Assembly (NCBI GenBank): GCA_018240405.1
Contig: JAFEFW010000630.1
Coordinates: 1 to 49,420, forward strand
Direction of reading: 5' to 3'
Source: Pseudomonadota bacterium
GTDB taxonomy: Bacteria; Pseudomonadota; Alphaproteobacteria; Acetobacterales; Acetobacteraceae
DNA length: 49,420 nucleotides
Below the pieces are notes generated by a model. The model saw only the letters and a program-made list of their open reading frames with translations, did no database searches and was not told the DNA's origin. Each line of letters opens with the position of its first letter. Position 1 is the first letter of the stretch. Below, one piece after another: positions 28,978-37,008 of the stretch. Position numbers and translations under genes: made by a program.

Positions 28978-29172
28978 GATCTGGGGGCGCTGCCCCCAGG
29001 CCCCCGCAAAGGGGCGGATGCCCCTTTGGATCCCCACTCATAAGGTGTTTGTCAGGGAGGGGGCAACGCAGGGGTCGCCAACGGCACGGTTGCCCCCTCC
29101 CTGACAAACACCTTAATGGACGGATTCTAAGGGCGTCAGCCCTTAGCGGGGTCGAGGGGCAGAGCCCCTGGC
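28978..29172. repeat. Head-to-head pair of palindromic repeats (REP/BIME-like) between xseA and purD
   Basis: A perfect 27-bp inverted repeat (29041-29067 and 29089-29115) surrounds a 21-bp spacer. Outside it, each arm holds two smaller hairpins: CTGGGGGC-GCT-GCCCCCAG (28981-28999) and AAAGGGGC-GGAT-GCCCCTTT (29008-29027) on the left, CTAAGGGC-GTCA-GCCCTTAG (29127-29146) and AGGGGC-AGA-GCCCCT (29155-29169) on the right. The right half, reverse-complemented, aligns with the left half almost throughout. The element is therefore two copies of a composite unit of about 85-90 bp in opposite orientation, like REP/BIME elements. No coding sequence lies inside. Confidence 0.85.
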
Positions 29173-29198
29173 CTTCACCCAACCAAAGGAGACTCCCC

Positions 29199-30464
29199 AT
29201 GAACGTCCTGGTCATCGGCTCCGGCGGCCGGGAGCATGCTTTGTGCTGGGCCGTGGCGGCGAGTCCGCTGCTGACGAAGCTGTGGTGTGCGCCGGGCAAT
29301 CCCGGCATTGCGCAGGTCGCGACCTGTGTGCCGATCGGTGCGCTGGAACTGCCGCAACTGGTGACCTGGGCGCAGGAGAACGACATCGACCTGGTGATCC
29401 CGGGGCCGGAGGCGCCTCTGGTCGAGGGCATCACCGATGCGATGGAGGCGGCGGGAATCACCTGCTTCGGCCCCAGCAAGGCGGCGGCACAGCTTGAGGG
29501 CAGCAAGAGCTTCACCAAGGACATCGCCGATGCCGCAGGCATCCCGACCGCGCTGTGGGAGCGCTTCGATACCTCGGCCGAGGCCTGCAACTTCATCCAG
29601 CGGCGCGGTGCGCCCATCGTGGTGAAGGCGGATGGCCTGGCCGCCGGCAAGGGCGTGGTGGTCTGCGGCACGGAGGATGAGGCGATCGCCGCCGTTACGG
29701 CGATGATGGATGAGGACGTGTTCGGCGAAGCCGGCCGTTCCGTGGTAATCGAGGAGTGCCTGACCGGGCCCGAGGTGTCCCTGTTCGCGCTGTGTGATGG
29801 CGAGCAGGCGCTGTTGCTCGGATCGGCGCAGGACCACAAGCGTGTCGGCGACGGCGACACCGGCCCGAACACCGGCGGCATGGGCGCCTACAGCCCGGTG
29901 CCGGTGTTCCCGCCAGCGCTGGAGCACGCCTGCCTGGAGCAGATCGTCAAGCCGGCGCTGAAGCAGATGGCACATCGCGGCACGCCGTTTCGCGGCATCC
30001 TGTTCGCCGGTCTGATGCTGACGGAGCATGGCCCGAAGCTGATCGAGTTCAATGTCCGCTTCGGCGATCCGGAATGCCAGGTGCTGCTGCTGCGGCTGAA
30101 GTCGGACCTGCTGGCGGCGATTCAGGCCGCCTGCGACAGCGAACTGAAGAATTTCGACTTGCGCTGGCACGACCATGCCGCGTTGGCGGTGGTGATGGCG
30201 GCGCGTGGCTACCCGGAGGCGCCGGAGCGCGGCAGCGTGATCCGCGGCCTGGACAAGGCGGCCGGGCCCGGCGTGGAGATCTTCCATGCCGGCACTGCGA
30301 CCGGACCGGACGGCGAACTCCTGGCGGCGGGCGGGCGCGTGCTGACCATCTGCGGCACCGGCGCGACCTTGCAGGACGCGCACAACGCCGCTTACGGCGC
30401 AGTGGGCAAGCTGATCTGGCCCGAGGGCTTCTGCCGCCGCGACATCGGCAAGCGGGCGCTGTGA
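29199..30464 (+). CDS. purD: Phosphoribosylamine-glycine ligase PurD (GAR synthetase)
   Basis: PurD catalyses the second step of purine synthesis, joining glycine to phosphoribosylamine with ATP. The 421-residue ATP-grasp enzyme has the N-terminal MNVLVIGSGGREHAL motif, GPEAPLVEGI, FGPSKAAAQLEGSKSF, the ATP-grasp lysine loop VVKADGLAAGKGVVV, SAQDHKRVGDGDTGPNTGG and FNVRFGDPECQ. AAAGGAGA precedes the ATG at 29199. The frame is open far upstream, but through the repeat element, so that part is not coding. A GTG-start pseudouridine synthase gene overlaps the stop by 4 bp. Confidence 0.97.
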   Translation: MNVLVIGSGGREHALCWAVAASPLLTKLWCAPGNPGIAQVATCVPIGALELPQLVTWAQENDIDLVIPGPEAPLVEGITDAMEAAGITCFGPSKAAAQLEGSKSFTKDIADAAGIPTALWERFDTSAEACNFIQRRGAPIVVKADGLAAGKGVVVCGTEDEAIAAVTAMMDEDVFGEAGRSVVIEECLTGPEVSLFALCDGEQALLLGSAQDHKRVGDGDTGPNTGGMGAYSPVPVFPPALEHACLEQIVKPALKQMAHRGTPFRGILFAGLMLTEHGPKLIEFNVRFGDPECQVLLLRLKSDLLAAIQAACDSELKNFDLRWHDHAALAVVMAARGYPEAPERGSVIRGLDKAAGPGVEIFHAGTATGPDGELLAAGGRVLTICGTGATLQDAHNAAYGAVGKLIWPEGFCRRDIGKRAL

Positions 30465-31255
30465 GCGACTCCGCCGAACCGCGCGGCGACCGCATCGCCA
30501 AATACCTGGCGCGCGCCGGGGTCGCCTCGCGCCGCGATGCCGAGAAGCTGCTGGCGGACGGCGCGGTCAAGCTGAACGGCAAGCCAGTGACGCACCCGGC
30601 GACCTTCGTCAGCGCCGGCGATGTCATACAAGTGCATGGCAAGGTGGTGGACGCGCCGGACCGCACGCGGGTCTGGCGCTATTACAAGCCGGAGGGGTTG
30701 GTGACGACGCACCGCGACCCCGAGGGGCGGCCGACGGTCTTCGACAAGCTCCGCCAGCAATTGCCGCGGGTGATCAGCGTCGGGCGGCTGGACCTGAACT
30801 CCGAGGGCCTGCTGCTGTTGACCAACGACGGCGCGCTCGCTCGACGGCTGGAACTGCCCGCCACCGGCTGGGTGCGGCGCTATCGTGTGCGAGTCTATGG
30901 TCATCCCGATCCGGCGGCGCTGGCGGCGCTCAGCCGCGGCGTAACGGTCGATGGCGTACGCTATGGCCCGATCGACGCCGCCATCGACTCGCGGAAGGGC
31001 GACAATATCTGGCTGACCGTGGCCCTGCGGGAGGGCCGCAACCGCGAGGTGCGGCGGGTGATGGCGCATTTGGGGCTGCCGGTGTCGCGTCTGATCCGCG
31101 TCGCCTATGGCCCGTTTCAACTCGGCACGCTGGAGCGTGGCGGGATCGAGGAGATCCCGCCACGCATTCTGCGTCAGCAACTGCCGTCGGACGTGGCGCC
31201 GGCGGTGCCGCAACGGCACCGGAGCAAGCCGCGCGAGACATCAGGGGCGGCCTGA
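30461..31255 (+). CDS. RsuA/RluB-family rRNA pseudouridine synthase
   Basis: This enzyme isomerises a uridine in rRNA to pseudouridine. The 264-residue protein has an N-terminal S4 RNA-binding domain (RIAKYLARAGVASRRDAEKL, residues about 10-60). The catalytic domain follows, with VGRLDLNSEGLLLLTNDG carrying the catalytic Asp, and EGRNREVRRVMAHLGLPVSR. These fit RluB/RluE/RsuA rather than RluA; RluB (23S U2605) is the best guess. The start is GTG at 30461, overlapping the purD stop. The Arg/Lys-rich tail probably binds RNA. rsmD follows immediately after the stop. Confidence 0.9.
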   Translation: MSDSAEPRGDRIAKYLARAGVASRRDAEKLLADGAVKLNGKPVTHPATFVSAGDVIQVHGKVVDAPDRTRVWRYYKPEGLVTTHRDPEGRPTVFDKLRQQLPRVISVGRLDLNSEGLLLLTNDGALARRLELPATGWVRRYRVRVYGHPDPAALAALSRGVTVDGVRYGPIDAAIDSRKGDNIWLTVALREGRNREVRRVMAHLGLPVSRLIRVAYGPFQLGTLERGGIEEIPPRILRQQLPSDVAPAVPQRHRSKPRETSGAA

Positions 31256-31828
31256 ATGCGCATCGTCGCCGGCGCCTGGCGCGGGCGCAATCTGGCGGCG
31301 CCGCCGGGGCAGGCGACTCGCCCGACCGCCGACCGGGTGCGGCAGGCGCTGTTCGACATGCTGCTGCACGCGCCCTGGGGCGGACGCGCCGTGCTGGAGG
31401 GCGCGGTCGTGCTGGATGCCTTCGCCGGCACTGGTGCCATGGGACTGGAGGCGTTGTCGCGCGGCGCTGCCACCTGCGTGTTTTTCGAGTGCGACCCGGC
31501 GGCGCTGCGTGCGCTGCGCGCCAATATTGCAGCATGCAAGGCAGAGGGGCGCAGCCGGGTGATTGCGGCGGATGTCTTCACATCGGGATCCGGGGAGGCG
31601 GCGACTCTCGCTTTTCTCGATCCGCCATATGGCCAGGATCTGGTGCCGCGCGCGGTGGCACATCTGGGCCGTCTGGGCTGGCTGGCGCCGGGGGCGTTGA
31701 TCGTAGCGGAAACGGGACGCGACGAGGACTGGCTGCCAGACGGTGGCCTCCTGGCAGAACGGGCCCATGGCGCCGCACGGATTATTGTCTATCGATTGCC
31801 AGGCACAGATAGCACCGCGGCCGCGTGA
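31256..31828 (+). CDS. rsmD: 16S rRNA (guanine966-N2)-methyltransferase RsmD
   Basis: RsmD methylates G966 of 16S rRNA on assembled 30S particles with S-adenosylmethionine. The 190-residue Rossmann methyltransferase shows RIVAGAWRGRNLAAP at the N-terminus, TRPTADRVRQALFDML, the SAM motif DAFAGTGAMGLEALSRGA, and the catalytic LDPPYGQDL. It begins at the base after the pseudouridine synthase stop, so two ribosomal RNA modification enzymes are made from one transcript with purD. Length and motifs match the family closely. Confidence 0.94.
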   Translation: MRIVAGAWRGRNLAAPPGQATRPTADRVRQALFDMLLHAPWGGRAVLEGAVVLDAFAGTGAMGLEALSRGAATCVFFECDPAALRALRANIAACKAEGRSRVIAADVFTSGSGEAATLAFLDPPYGQDLVPRAVAHLGRLGWLAPGALIVAETGRDEDWLPDGGLLAERAHGAARIIVYRLPGTDSTAAA

Positions 31829-31896
31829 CCCGACCCGGGCGTGGCGATAGGTGGGTGGCTGATCGTCGCCGAACCCGCTCCGGCTTTCGGTTGGTC

Positions 31897-32478
31897 CTAC
31901 AACCGCTCCCCGGGCACCCCCGACCCGGTCGGCAGCCATTTCAGCCGCTCCAACACCGCGGGCACATCGTCCAGCACCTCAATCAGATGACGAGCCGACG
32001 GCGCGGCGAAGCCGTCCTCCACCGTATGCTCGATCATCGCGATCATCCGGTCGGCCCAGCCGTCAATGTTGCACAGCAGGATTGGCTTGTCGTGCAGGCG
32101 CAACTGCTTCCAGGTCACAATCTCGAACGTCTCGTCAAATGTGCCCAGACCGCCCGGCATGGTCAGGAACGCGTCCGACTCGTCGTACAACCGCGTCTTC
32201 CGCTCGTGCATGCTGTGCGTGATGACCATCTCCTGCACGCCTTGGTGCTCGACCTCCCACTGCTTCAGGAAGTCCGGAATCACGCCCAACACCTCGCCGC
32301 CGCTCTCCAGCACGGCATCGGCGACAATGCCCATGATCCCGATCCGTCCGCCGCCATAGACAAGCCTGATGCCGGCCTTCGCGAGCCCGAGGCCCAGGGC
32401 CCGGCCGGCTTCGGCGTATTGGGGGTTGCTGCCGACGCGGGAGCCGCAAAACACCGCAAGTGAGCGAATGGCACTCAT
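31897..32478 (-). CDS. LOG-family protein (TIGR00730), probable nucleoside 5'-monophosphate phosphoribohydrolase
   Basis: This 193-residue cytoplasmic protein belongs to the LOG/YgdH family, whose characterised members release free base from AMP or cytokinin nucleotides. The nucleotide-binding motif GGGRIGIMGIVADAVLESGG and the catalytic PGGLGTFDE are intact. SLAVFCGSRVGSNPQYAE is the typical N-terminus. The annotation lysine decarboxylase, common for this family, is not supported. I chose the ATG at 32478; a TTG one codon upstream is possible. The gene is convergent with rsmD. Confidence 0.88.
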   Translation of the reverse strand: MSAIRSLAVFCGSRVGSNPQYAEAGRALGLGLAKAGIRLVYGGGRIGIMGIVADAVLESGGEVLGVIPDFLKQWEVEHQGVQEMVITHSMHERKTRLYDESDAFLTMPGGLGTFDETFEIVTWKQLRLHDKPILLCNIDGWADRMIAMIEHTVEDGFAAPSARHLIEVLDDVPAVLERLKWLPTGSGVPGERL

Positions 32479-32607
32479 CAACTCAGAATCCTGTCCTTTC
32501 CGGGGTTTCAGTTTGTCGCACCGGTGCTGAATCTGCTAACGAATCATTGTGGGGCTGCGGCTTGCGACCAAGTCGCTGATTCGTATCGCAAACTGGGGGA
32601 GTTTTCA

Positions 32608-33045
32608 TTGATCAAGCACAAGGTTGTGTTGTCGGCGGTCGTCATCCTCGCCGGCGTAGGAGCAGCGCAGGCCCAGATGCCGGACCCGATCGCACTGCGT
32701 CAGGCCGCGTTCGACATGAACGCCGGCACATTCGGCCTCGCGCGGACGATCGTCGCCAACAAACTCGACGTGAAGCCGTTGGAAACCGGCGCCCGTGGGA
32801 TGGTGAAATGGGCGGCGCTGATCCCGTCGATGTTCCCGAAGGGCAGCGACAAGGGCGATACCAAGGCGCTGCCGGAAGTGTGGTCCGACCCGGCCGGCTT
32901 CAAGAAGGCGGCCGATGAGTTCGGCGCGGCCGCGCTGAAGCTGGCCGACGCCGCCAAAGCGGGCGATGCCGACGGTGTTGCTGCCGCGACCAAAGCGGTT
33001 GGCGACGCCTGCGGCGCCTGCCACAAGGTGTTCCGCGCGAAGTAG
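32608..33045 (+). CDS. Cytochrome c' (periplasmic, NO-binding type)
   Basis: This is a periplasmic four-helix-bundle c-type cytochrome. Members of this family bind NO at five-coordinate heme and protect against nitrosative stress; others have no firm role. The 145-residue precursor has a signal peptide (KHKVVLSAVVILAGVGAAQA) and a C-terminal heme site CGACH (Cys135, Cys138, His139), the usual arrangement for cytochrome c'. The start is TTG at 32608, with GGGGGAG 6 nt upstream. A strong terminator follows. A link with nitrate respiration encoded elsewhere in the window is plausible, since nitrite reduction yields NO. Confidence 0.9.
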   Translation: MIKHKVVLSAVVILAGVGAAQAQMPDPIALRQAAFDMNAGTFGLARTIVANKLDVKPLETGARGMVKWAALIPSMFPKGSDKGDTKALPEVWSDPAGFKKAADEFGAAALKLADAAKAGDADGVAAATKAVGDACGACHKVFRAK

Positions 33046-33067
33046 TTACATCCGCCTGCAAACGTAT

Positions 33068-33095
33068 CACCCGGTCGTAAGGCCGGGTGTTTTTT
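33068..33095 (+). terminator. Rho-independent terminator after cytochrome c'
   Basis: CACCCGG (33068-33074) pairs with CCGGGTG (33083-33089) around an 8-nt loop, followed directly by a run of six T. It begins 22 bp after the cytochrome c' stop codon. This is the clearest intrinsic terminator in the window. Confidence 0.9.
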
Positions 33096-33285
33096 GTGCG
33101 CCACATCCGGACAGATTGTCGCCCTGACACAGTGCCTGCACAGGCTGTGCAACCGGGCATCGGTACAACCGGCGCTACCCGGAAAAAGCCGAGGAAAATG
33201 CCGGTAACTTGCGGCTTTATCAAGCGCCCGGCAGTCCAAGTCGGATTGACTCGCCCTGCAGGCCCTGTAGTGTTTCCCGAACGAA

Positions 33286-33308
33286 AAACAGCTCCTTTCG
33301 GGCTGTTT
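33286..33308 (+). promoter_or_regulatory. Hairpin abutting the ribosome-binding site of the second ABC transporter operon
   Basis: AAACAGC (33286-33292) pairs with GCTGTTT (33302-33308) across a 9-nt loop, and the GGGAGGAAAC ribosome-binding site of the binding-protein gene begins at the next base. It may stabilise or modulate the mRNA 5' end. A separate palindrome, TGCACA-GGC-TGTGCA, lies at 33137-33151 and could be an operator. No sigma-54 or FNR-type site is evident in this 273-bp gap. Confidence 0.5.
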
Positions 33309-33318
33309 GGGAGGAAAC

Positions 33319-34566
33319 ATGAAGCGACTGATCCGCCGGGCGTGCGTTACACTTGTCATGGCTGCCGCAGCCTTCACGCTGCGTCCGGCCGTAGCTGCCG
33401 ATCCCATCAAGATTGCCTATATCGATCCATTCTCCGGGCCGTTCGCCTCGGGCGGCGATGAGTTCCTGAAGGTCTTCGCCTACATCATCCAGAAGGTGAA
33501 TGCCGATGGCGGCGCGCTCGGCCGCAAGTTTGAGATCGTCCCGTTTGACGACAAGCTGCAGCCGGCCGAAGCGCTGATCGCACTCAAGTCCGCGACCGAC
33601 CAGAACATCCCCTTCATCATGCAGTGCACCGGGTCGAATGTCGGCGCCGCCTTGCTGGAAGGCGTGTCGAAGCACAACGCCCGCAACCCCGACAACCGCG
33701 TGTTGTATTTGAACTGTGGCGCCCTGGCGACCGAACTGACCAACGAGAAGTGTGACTTCTGGCAGTTCCGCTTTGCCGGAAATGTGGAGATGCGCGCCGC
33801 CGCCCGCATCAAGTCGCTGCCGCCGAGCATCAAGAAGGTTTACCTGCTGAACCAGGACTACCTGTTCGGTCAGTCGGTGCAGCGCGACACGCGCAAGTAC
33901 CTGCAGGAGGTCCGCCCGGACATTCAGATCGTCGGCGATGAGCTGATGCCGTTCGGCAAGGTGCAGGACTTTGCACCTTATGTGGAGAAGATCCGCGCCT
34001 CTGGCGCCCAGTCGGTCATCACCGGCAACTACAACCGTGACCTGAACCTGCTGATCAAGGCGTCGGTCGACGCCGGGCTGGATGTCCGGTTCGATACCTA
34101 TCTGGCGCACCTGATCGGCGGTCCGACCGCGATCGGCACTGCCGGCGACGGCCGCCTGTCCACGGTGACCGAGTTCCATCCGAACGTCCCGGCCGAACTG
34201 AACAAGCCTGACGCCGAGACGTTCAGCAACGGCTGGCGCGCCAACCACGACACGGACTTCTCGCAGGTGCCGTTCCTGACCATGTTCCAGATGCTGGCCC
34301 GAGCGATTGACAAGGCTGGCTCGACCGACGCGCTGAAAGTGGCGCAGGCGCTGGAAGGTATGACGGCGACCGATCTCGTTGGTTTTCCCGTGGAGATGCG
34401 CAAGGACGACCATCAGCTTCTGATGCCGTTCTACGCCAGCACCTTTACCAAACGCGTGAAATACGACTCCGAGAAGACCGGCCTTGGCTGGAAGACCGAC
34501 TTCATCGCCTCGACCAAGGATCTGACCCTGCCGACAATCTGCAAGATGAAGCGGCCGGCGTCGTAG
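33319..34566 (+). CDS. Branched-chain amino acid-type ABC transporter substrate-binding protein
   Basis: This is a periplasmic type I binding protein (Peripla_BP_6/LivK class). The 415-residue precursor has a signal peptide (MKRLIRRACVTLVMAAAAF, cleavage after RPAVAA). The mature start DPIKIAYIDPFSGPFASGG and AYIIQKVNADGGALGRKFEI are typical of the class. It is clearly different from UrtA in this window. GGAGGAAAC precedes the ATG. It heads a complete LivH-LivM-LivG-LivF-type operon. The ligand is unknown; family members bind amino acids, amides or aromatic acids, and the linked dioxygenase does not settle which. Confidence 0.9.
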   Translation: MKRLIRRACVTLVMAAAAFTLRPAVAADPIKIAYIDPFSGPFASGGDEFLKVFAYIIQKVNADGGALGRKFEIVPFDDKLQPAEALIALKSATDQNIPFIMQCTGSNVGAALLEGVSKHNARNPDNRVLYLNCGALATELTNEKCDFWQFRFAGNVEMRAAARIKSLPPSIKKVYLLNQDYLFGQSVQRDTRKYLQEVRPDIQIVGDELMPFGKVQDFAPYVEKIRASGAQSVITGNYNRDLNLLIKASVDAGLDVRFDTYLAHLIGGPTAIGTAGDGRLSTVTEFHPNVPAELNKPDAETFSNGWRANHDTDFSQVPFLTMFQMLARAIDKAGSTDALKVAQALEGMTATDLVGFPVEMRKDDHQLLMPFYASTFTKRVKYDSEKTGLGWKTDFIASTKDLTLPTICKMKRPAS

Positions 34567-34595
34567 GATTTTCGTTGCATAAGACTTGCGCGGCG

Positions 34596-34619
34596 CCGTC
34601 ACCCATCGCAGTGTGACGG
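34596..34619 (+). terminator. Hairpin between binding-protein and permease genes (no T-tract)
   Basis: CCGTCAC (34596-34602) and GTGACGG (34613-34619) form a 7-bp stem with a 10-nt loop, 29 bp after the binding-protein stop. Without a T-tract it is more likely an mRNA-protecting or partial-attenuation hairpin than a full terminator, like the one between urtA and urtB. Confidence 0.55.
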
Positions 34620-34702
34620 TGGCAGCCAGCAGGACATGGACGGGTCGACCGACCCGGCCACGCCCTTCTGGCGCCGCAACATGAAACCAGGGGGGAAAAT
34701 CA

Positions 34703-34789
34703 ATGTCTGGGTCACGCTGCGCGCGCGCAGCATGCTCGCCGTGTCCGGGTCATTGCGACCTGGCCCCGGTCCGGCAGCGGGTAGGGTAG
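34703..34789 (+). CDS. Possible 28-residue Cys-rich leader peptide upstream of the permease gene
   Basis: This short reading frame begins with ATG preceded by a very strong GGGGGGA site (spacing about 8 nt) and ends 9 bp before the LivH-type start. The product would contain four Cys and one His in a compact group (CARAACSPCPGHC). The permease gene itself has only a weak upstream AGGG, so translation of the leader could feed ribosomes to it. Short frames arise by chance in GC-rich DNA, so this call is tentative. Confidence 0.3.
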   Translation: MSGSRCARAACSPCPGHCDLAPVRQRVG

Positions 34790-34798
34790 CCCGCCGCC

Positions 34799-35746
34799 AT
34801 GGAGGTCTTCGTCATCTCCCTGCTGAACGGGTTGGTCTACGGCATGCTGCTGTTCATGCTGGCCAGCGGACTGACCCTGATCTTCAGCATGATGGGTGTG
34901 CTGAATTTCGCCCACGCCAGCATCTATATGCTCGGGGCGTATTTCGCCTACCAGGTCAGCGTCTTCCTGGGCTTCTTCCCGGCCCTGATCATCGCCCCGA
35001 TCCTCTGCGGCCTGATCGGTGCGGCCATCGAGGTCTGGGGGCTGCGCCGCGTCCACCATAACGGCCATATCGCCGAGCTGCTGTTTACCTTCGGCCTGGT
35101 GTTCATCATCGGCCGGGCAGTGCAGATGACCTGGGGCATGCTGCCGATGCCGTACCGGGTGCCGGCGATCCTGGACTTCCCCCTGTTCAGCCTCTACGGC
35201 GCCAATTTCCCGGCCTATCGCGCGTTCATGCTGCTGGTGTCCGCGGGCATGCTGGCCTCCACCTGGCTGCTGCTGACCAAGACCCGCGTCGGCCTGATCA
35301 TCCAGGCCTCGCTGACGCATCCCGGCATGGTCGGCGCGCTTGGACATAACGTTCCGGTCGTGTTCACGACGGTGTTCGCCGGCGGCTGCCTGCTGGCCGG
35401 CCTGGCGGGCGTGATCGGCGGCAACTACCAAACGACCGAACCGGGTATGGCGGAAGCGATGGGACCGATCGTCTTCGTCGTCGTGGTGTTCGGCGGCCTC
35501 GGCTCGCTGGCCGGCTGTTTCATCGCCTCGATCATCATGGGCATGATCCAGACCTTCGCCGTCGTCATCGACTACTCGTTGGCCGATATCGTCAAGCCGC
35601 TGGGGATCGTCTTCAGCGGCGACAACCTGCTGACCGAGATCCTGACGGTGCCGGTCGCCCGTATTGGCGCCCTGCTGCCGTTTGTGATGATGGTGGCGAT
35701 CCTGTTCTTCCGGCCCCGCGGCCTGATGGGGACGCGCGACACATGA
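34799..35746 (+). CDS. ABC transporter permease, LivH type
   Basis: This inner-membrane permease subunit belongs to the branched-chain amino acid (HAAT) class. The 315-residue protein has about eight hydrophobic helices, with LLNGLVYGMLLFMLASGLTL at the N-terminus, MMGVLNFAHASIYMLGAYF, the EAA-like loop around KTRVGLIIQASLTHPGMVGA, and a C-terminal FFRPRGLMG. Unlike UrtB it has no long periplasmic extension. It lies 232 bp after the binding-protein gene, and its stop overlaps the LivM-type start (ATGA). Confidence 0.92.
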   Translation: MEVFVISLLNGLVYGMLLFMLASGLTLIFSMMGVLNFAHASIYMLGAYFAYQVSVFLGFFPALIIAPILCGLIGAAIEVWGLRRVHHNGHIAELLFTFGLVFIIGRAVQMTWGMLPMPYRVPAILDFPLFSLYGANFPAYRAFMLLVSAGMLASTWLLLTKTRVGLIIQASLTHPGMVGALGHNVPVVFTTVFAGGCLLAGLAGVIGGNYQTTEPGMAEAMGPIVFVVVVFGGLGSLAGCFIASIIMGMIQTFAVVIDYSLADIVKPLGIVFSGDNLLTEILTVPVARIGALLPFVMMVAILFFRPRGLMGTRDT

Positions 35747-37008
35747 GAATGCGCGAACTCATCTTTGCCCTCGTGGTGATCGTTCTGGCACTCCTGCTGC
35801 CGTGGGTCTTCTACGATTGGGCACATAACCGCCACTCCGGCTTCATGGTCTCGATGCTCAGCCAGATGGGCATGATGATCATCCTGGCCGTTTCGTACAA
35901 CATGCTGCTGGGTCAGGCCGGGCTGTTCTCGCTGTGCCATGCGACGTTCTTCGGCATGGGCGGCTACACCACCGTCCACCTGCTGAACGCTGTCGGCAAG
36001 GAAGGCGTGCCGATCCCAATGGAGGTCATTCCGCTGCTGGCGGGCCTGGCCGGCCTGGCTACGGCGATCGTTTTCGGCGCCATGGCCACGAAGCAGCGCG
36101 CCACCGCCTTCGCCATGATCACGCTGGGCATCGGCGAACTCATGGCGACCGCGGCGCTGATGTTCCATCATTTCTTCGGTGGCGAAGGCGGCGTCAGTAC
36201 CGACCGCATGGTCGACCGCAGCCTGTTCGGTCTGAGCTATGCGTCCGGCATCCAGGTCTACTACCTGATCCTGGTCTGGACCGTCATTGCCATCGGCCTG
36301 ATGTACTACCTGACCATGACGCCGCTCGGCCGCATGGCAAATGCCACGCGCGATAACTTCGAGCGTGCGCAGTTCATGGGGTACGACCCTCGAATGGTGC
36401 GGTTCCTGCAGTTCTCGCTGGCCGGCTTCTTCGCCGGTATCGGCGGTGGGCTGTATGCGATCACCTATGAGATCGTAACGTTCGACTCGCTGGCCGGCGC
36501 TTTGTCCGCAAACGCGCTGCTGATGGCCTATATCGGCGGCACGGGCGTGTTCGGCGGGCCAATCCTGGGTGCGATCCTGATCACCGTGCTGCAGAGCGGT
36601 GTCAGCCTGCTGTCCAACTCCTGGCTGGTCTATGTCGGCGTGCTGTTCATTTCGATGGTGATGTTCGCGCCGGCCGGTCTTGCCGGCATGATCAAGGCGC
36701 ACGGCCCGGTCCGGCGTGCCGGCCGCATGCACGCGCTGATCGTCCCGTATCTGCGCCTGGTGCTGCCGGGTCTCGCCCTGGTACTTGGCTTTGTCGGCGT
36801 CGTGGAACTGCTGTCGTTCTATACGATCGGCGCCGCGCAGGGTAAGAAACTGGTCCTGTTCGGCAGCCCGATCGATGTGAAGTCGGCAATACCCTGGGTG
36901 ATCTCGTTCGGCTCGTTGATCGTCGGCATCGTCTGGATGAAATTCGAGTCGGCACATTTCCACCGCGTCTGGGAAAACCTCACCGTTGACCTGAGGCCAC
37001 GGCGATGA
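35743..37008 (+). CDS. ABC transporter permease, LivM type
   Basis: This is the second inner-membrane permease of the unknown-substrate HAAT transporter. At 421 residues it is longer than most LivM proteins (about 320-380). The core has SYNMLLGQAGLFSLCHATFF, AFAMITLGIGELMATAALM, FFGGEGGVSTDRM and YIGGTGVFGGPILGAI. The extra 100 residues at the C-terminus contain further hydrophobic segments (RLVLPGLALVLGFVGVVELL and AIPWVISFGSLIVGIVWM). The start overlaps the preceding stop, and the stop overlaps the ATPase gene (ATGA). Confidence 0.92.
   Translation: MRMRELIFALVVIVLALLLPWVFYDWAHNRHSGFMVSMLSQMGMMIILAVSYNMLLGQAGLFSLCHATFFGMGGYTTVHLLNAVGKEGVPIPMEVIPLLAGLAGLATAIVFGAMATKQRATAFAMITLGIGELMATAALMFHHFFGGEGGVSTDRMVDRSLFGLSYASGIQVYYLILVWTVIAIGLMYYLTMTPLGRMANATRDNFERAQFMGYDPRMVRFLQFSLAGFFAGIGGGLYAITYEIVTFDSLAGALSANALLMAYIGGTGVFGGPILGAILITVLQSGVSLLSNSWLVYVGVLFISMVMFAPAGLAGMIKAHGPVRRAGRMHALIVPYLRLVLPGLALVLGFVGVVELLSFYTIGAAQGKKLVLFGSPIDVKSAIPWVISFGSLIVGIVWMKFESAHFHRVWENLTVDLRPRR

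Noticed and set aside
28978-29172. Integron attC site or phage attachment site
   Set aside because: The symmetry is that of two inverted REP-like units; there is no integrase, tRNA gene or cassette structure nearby.
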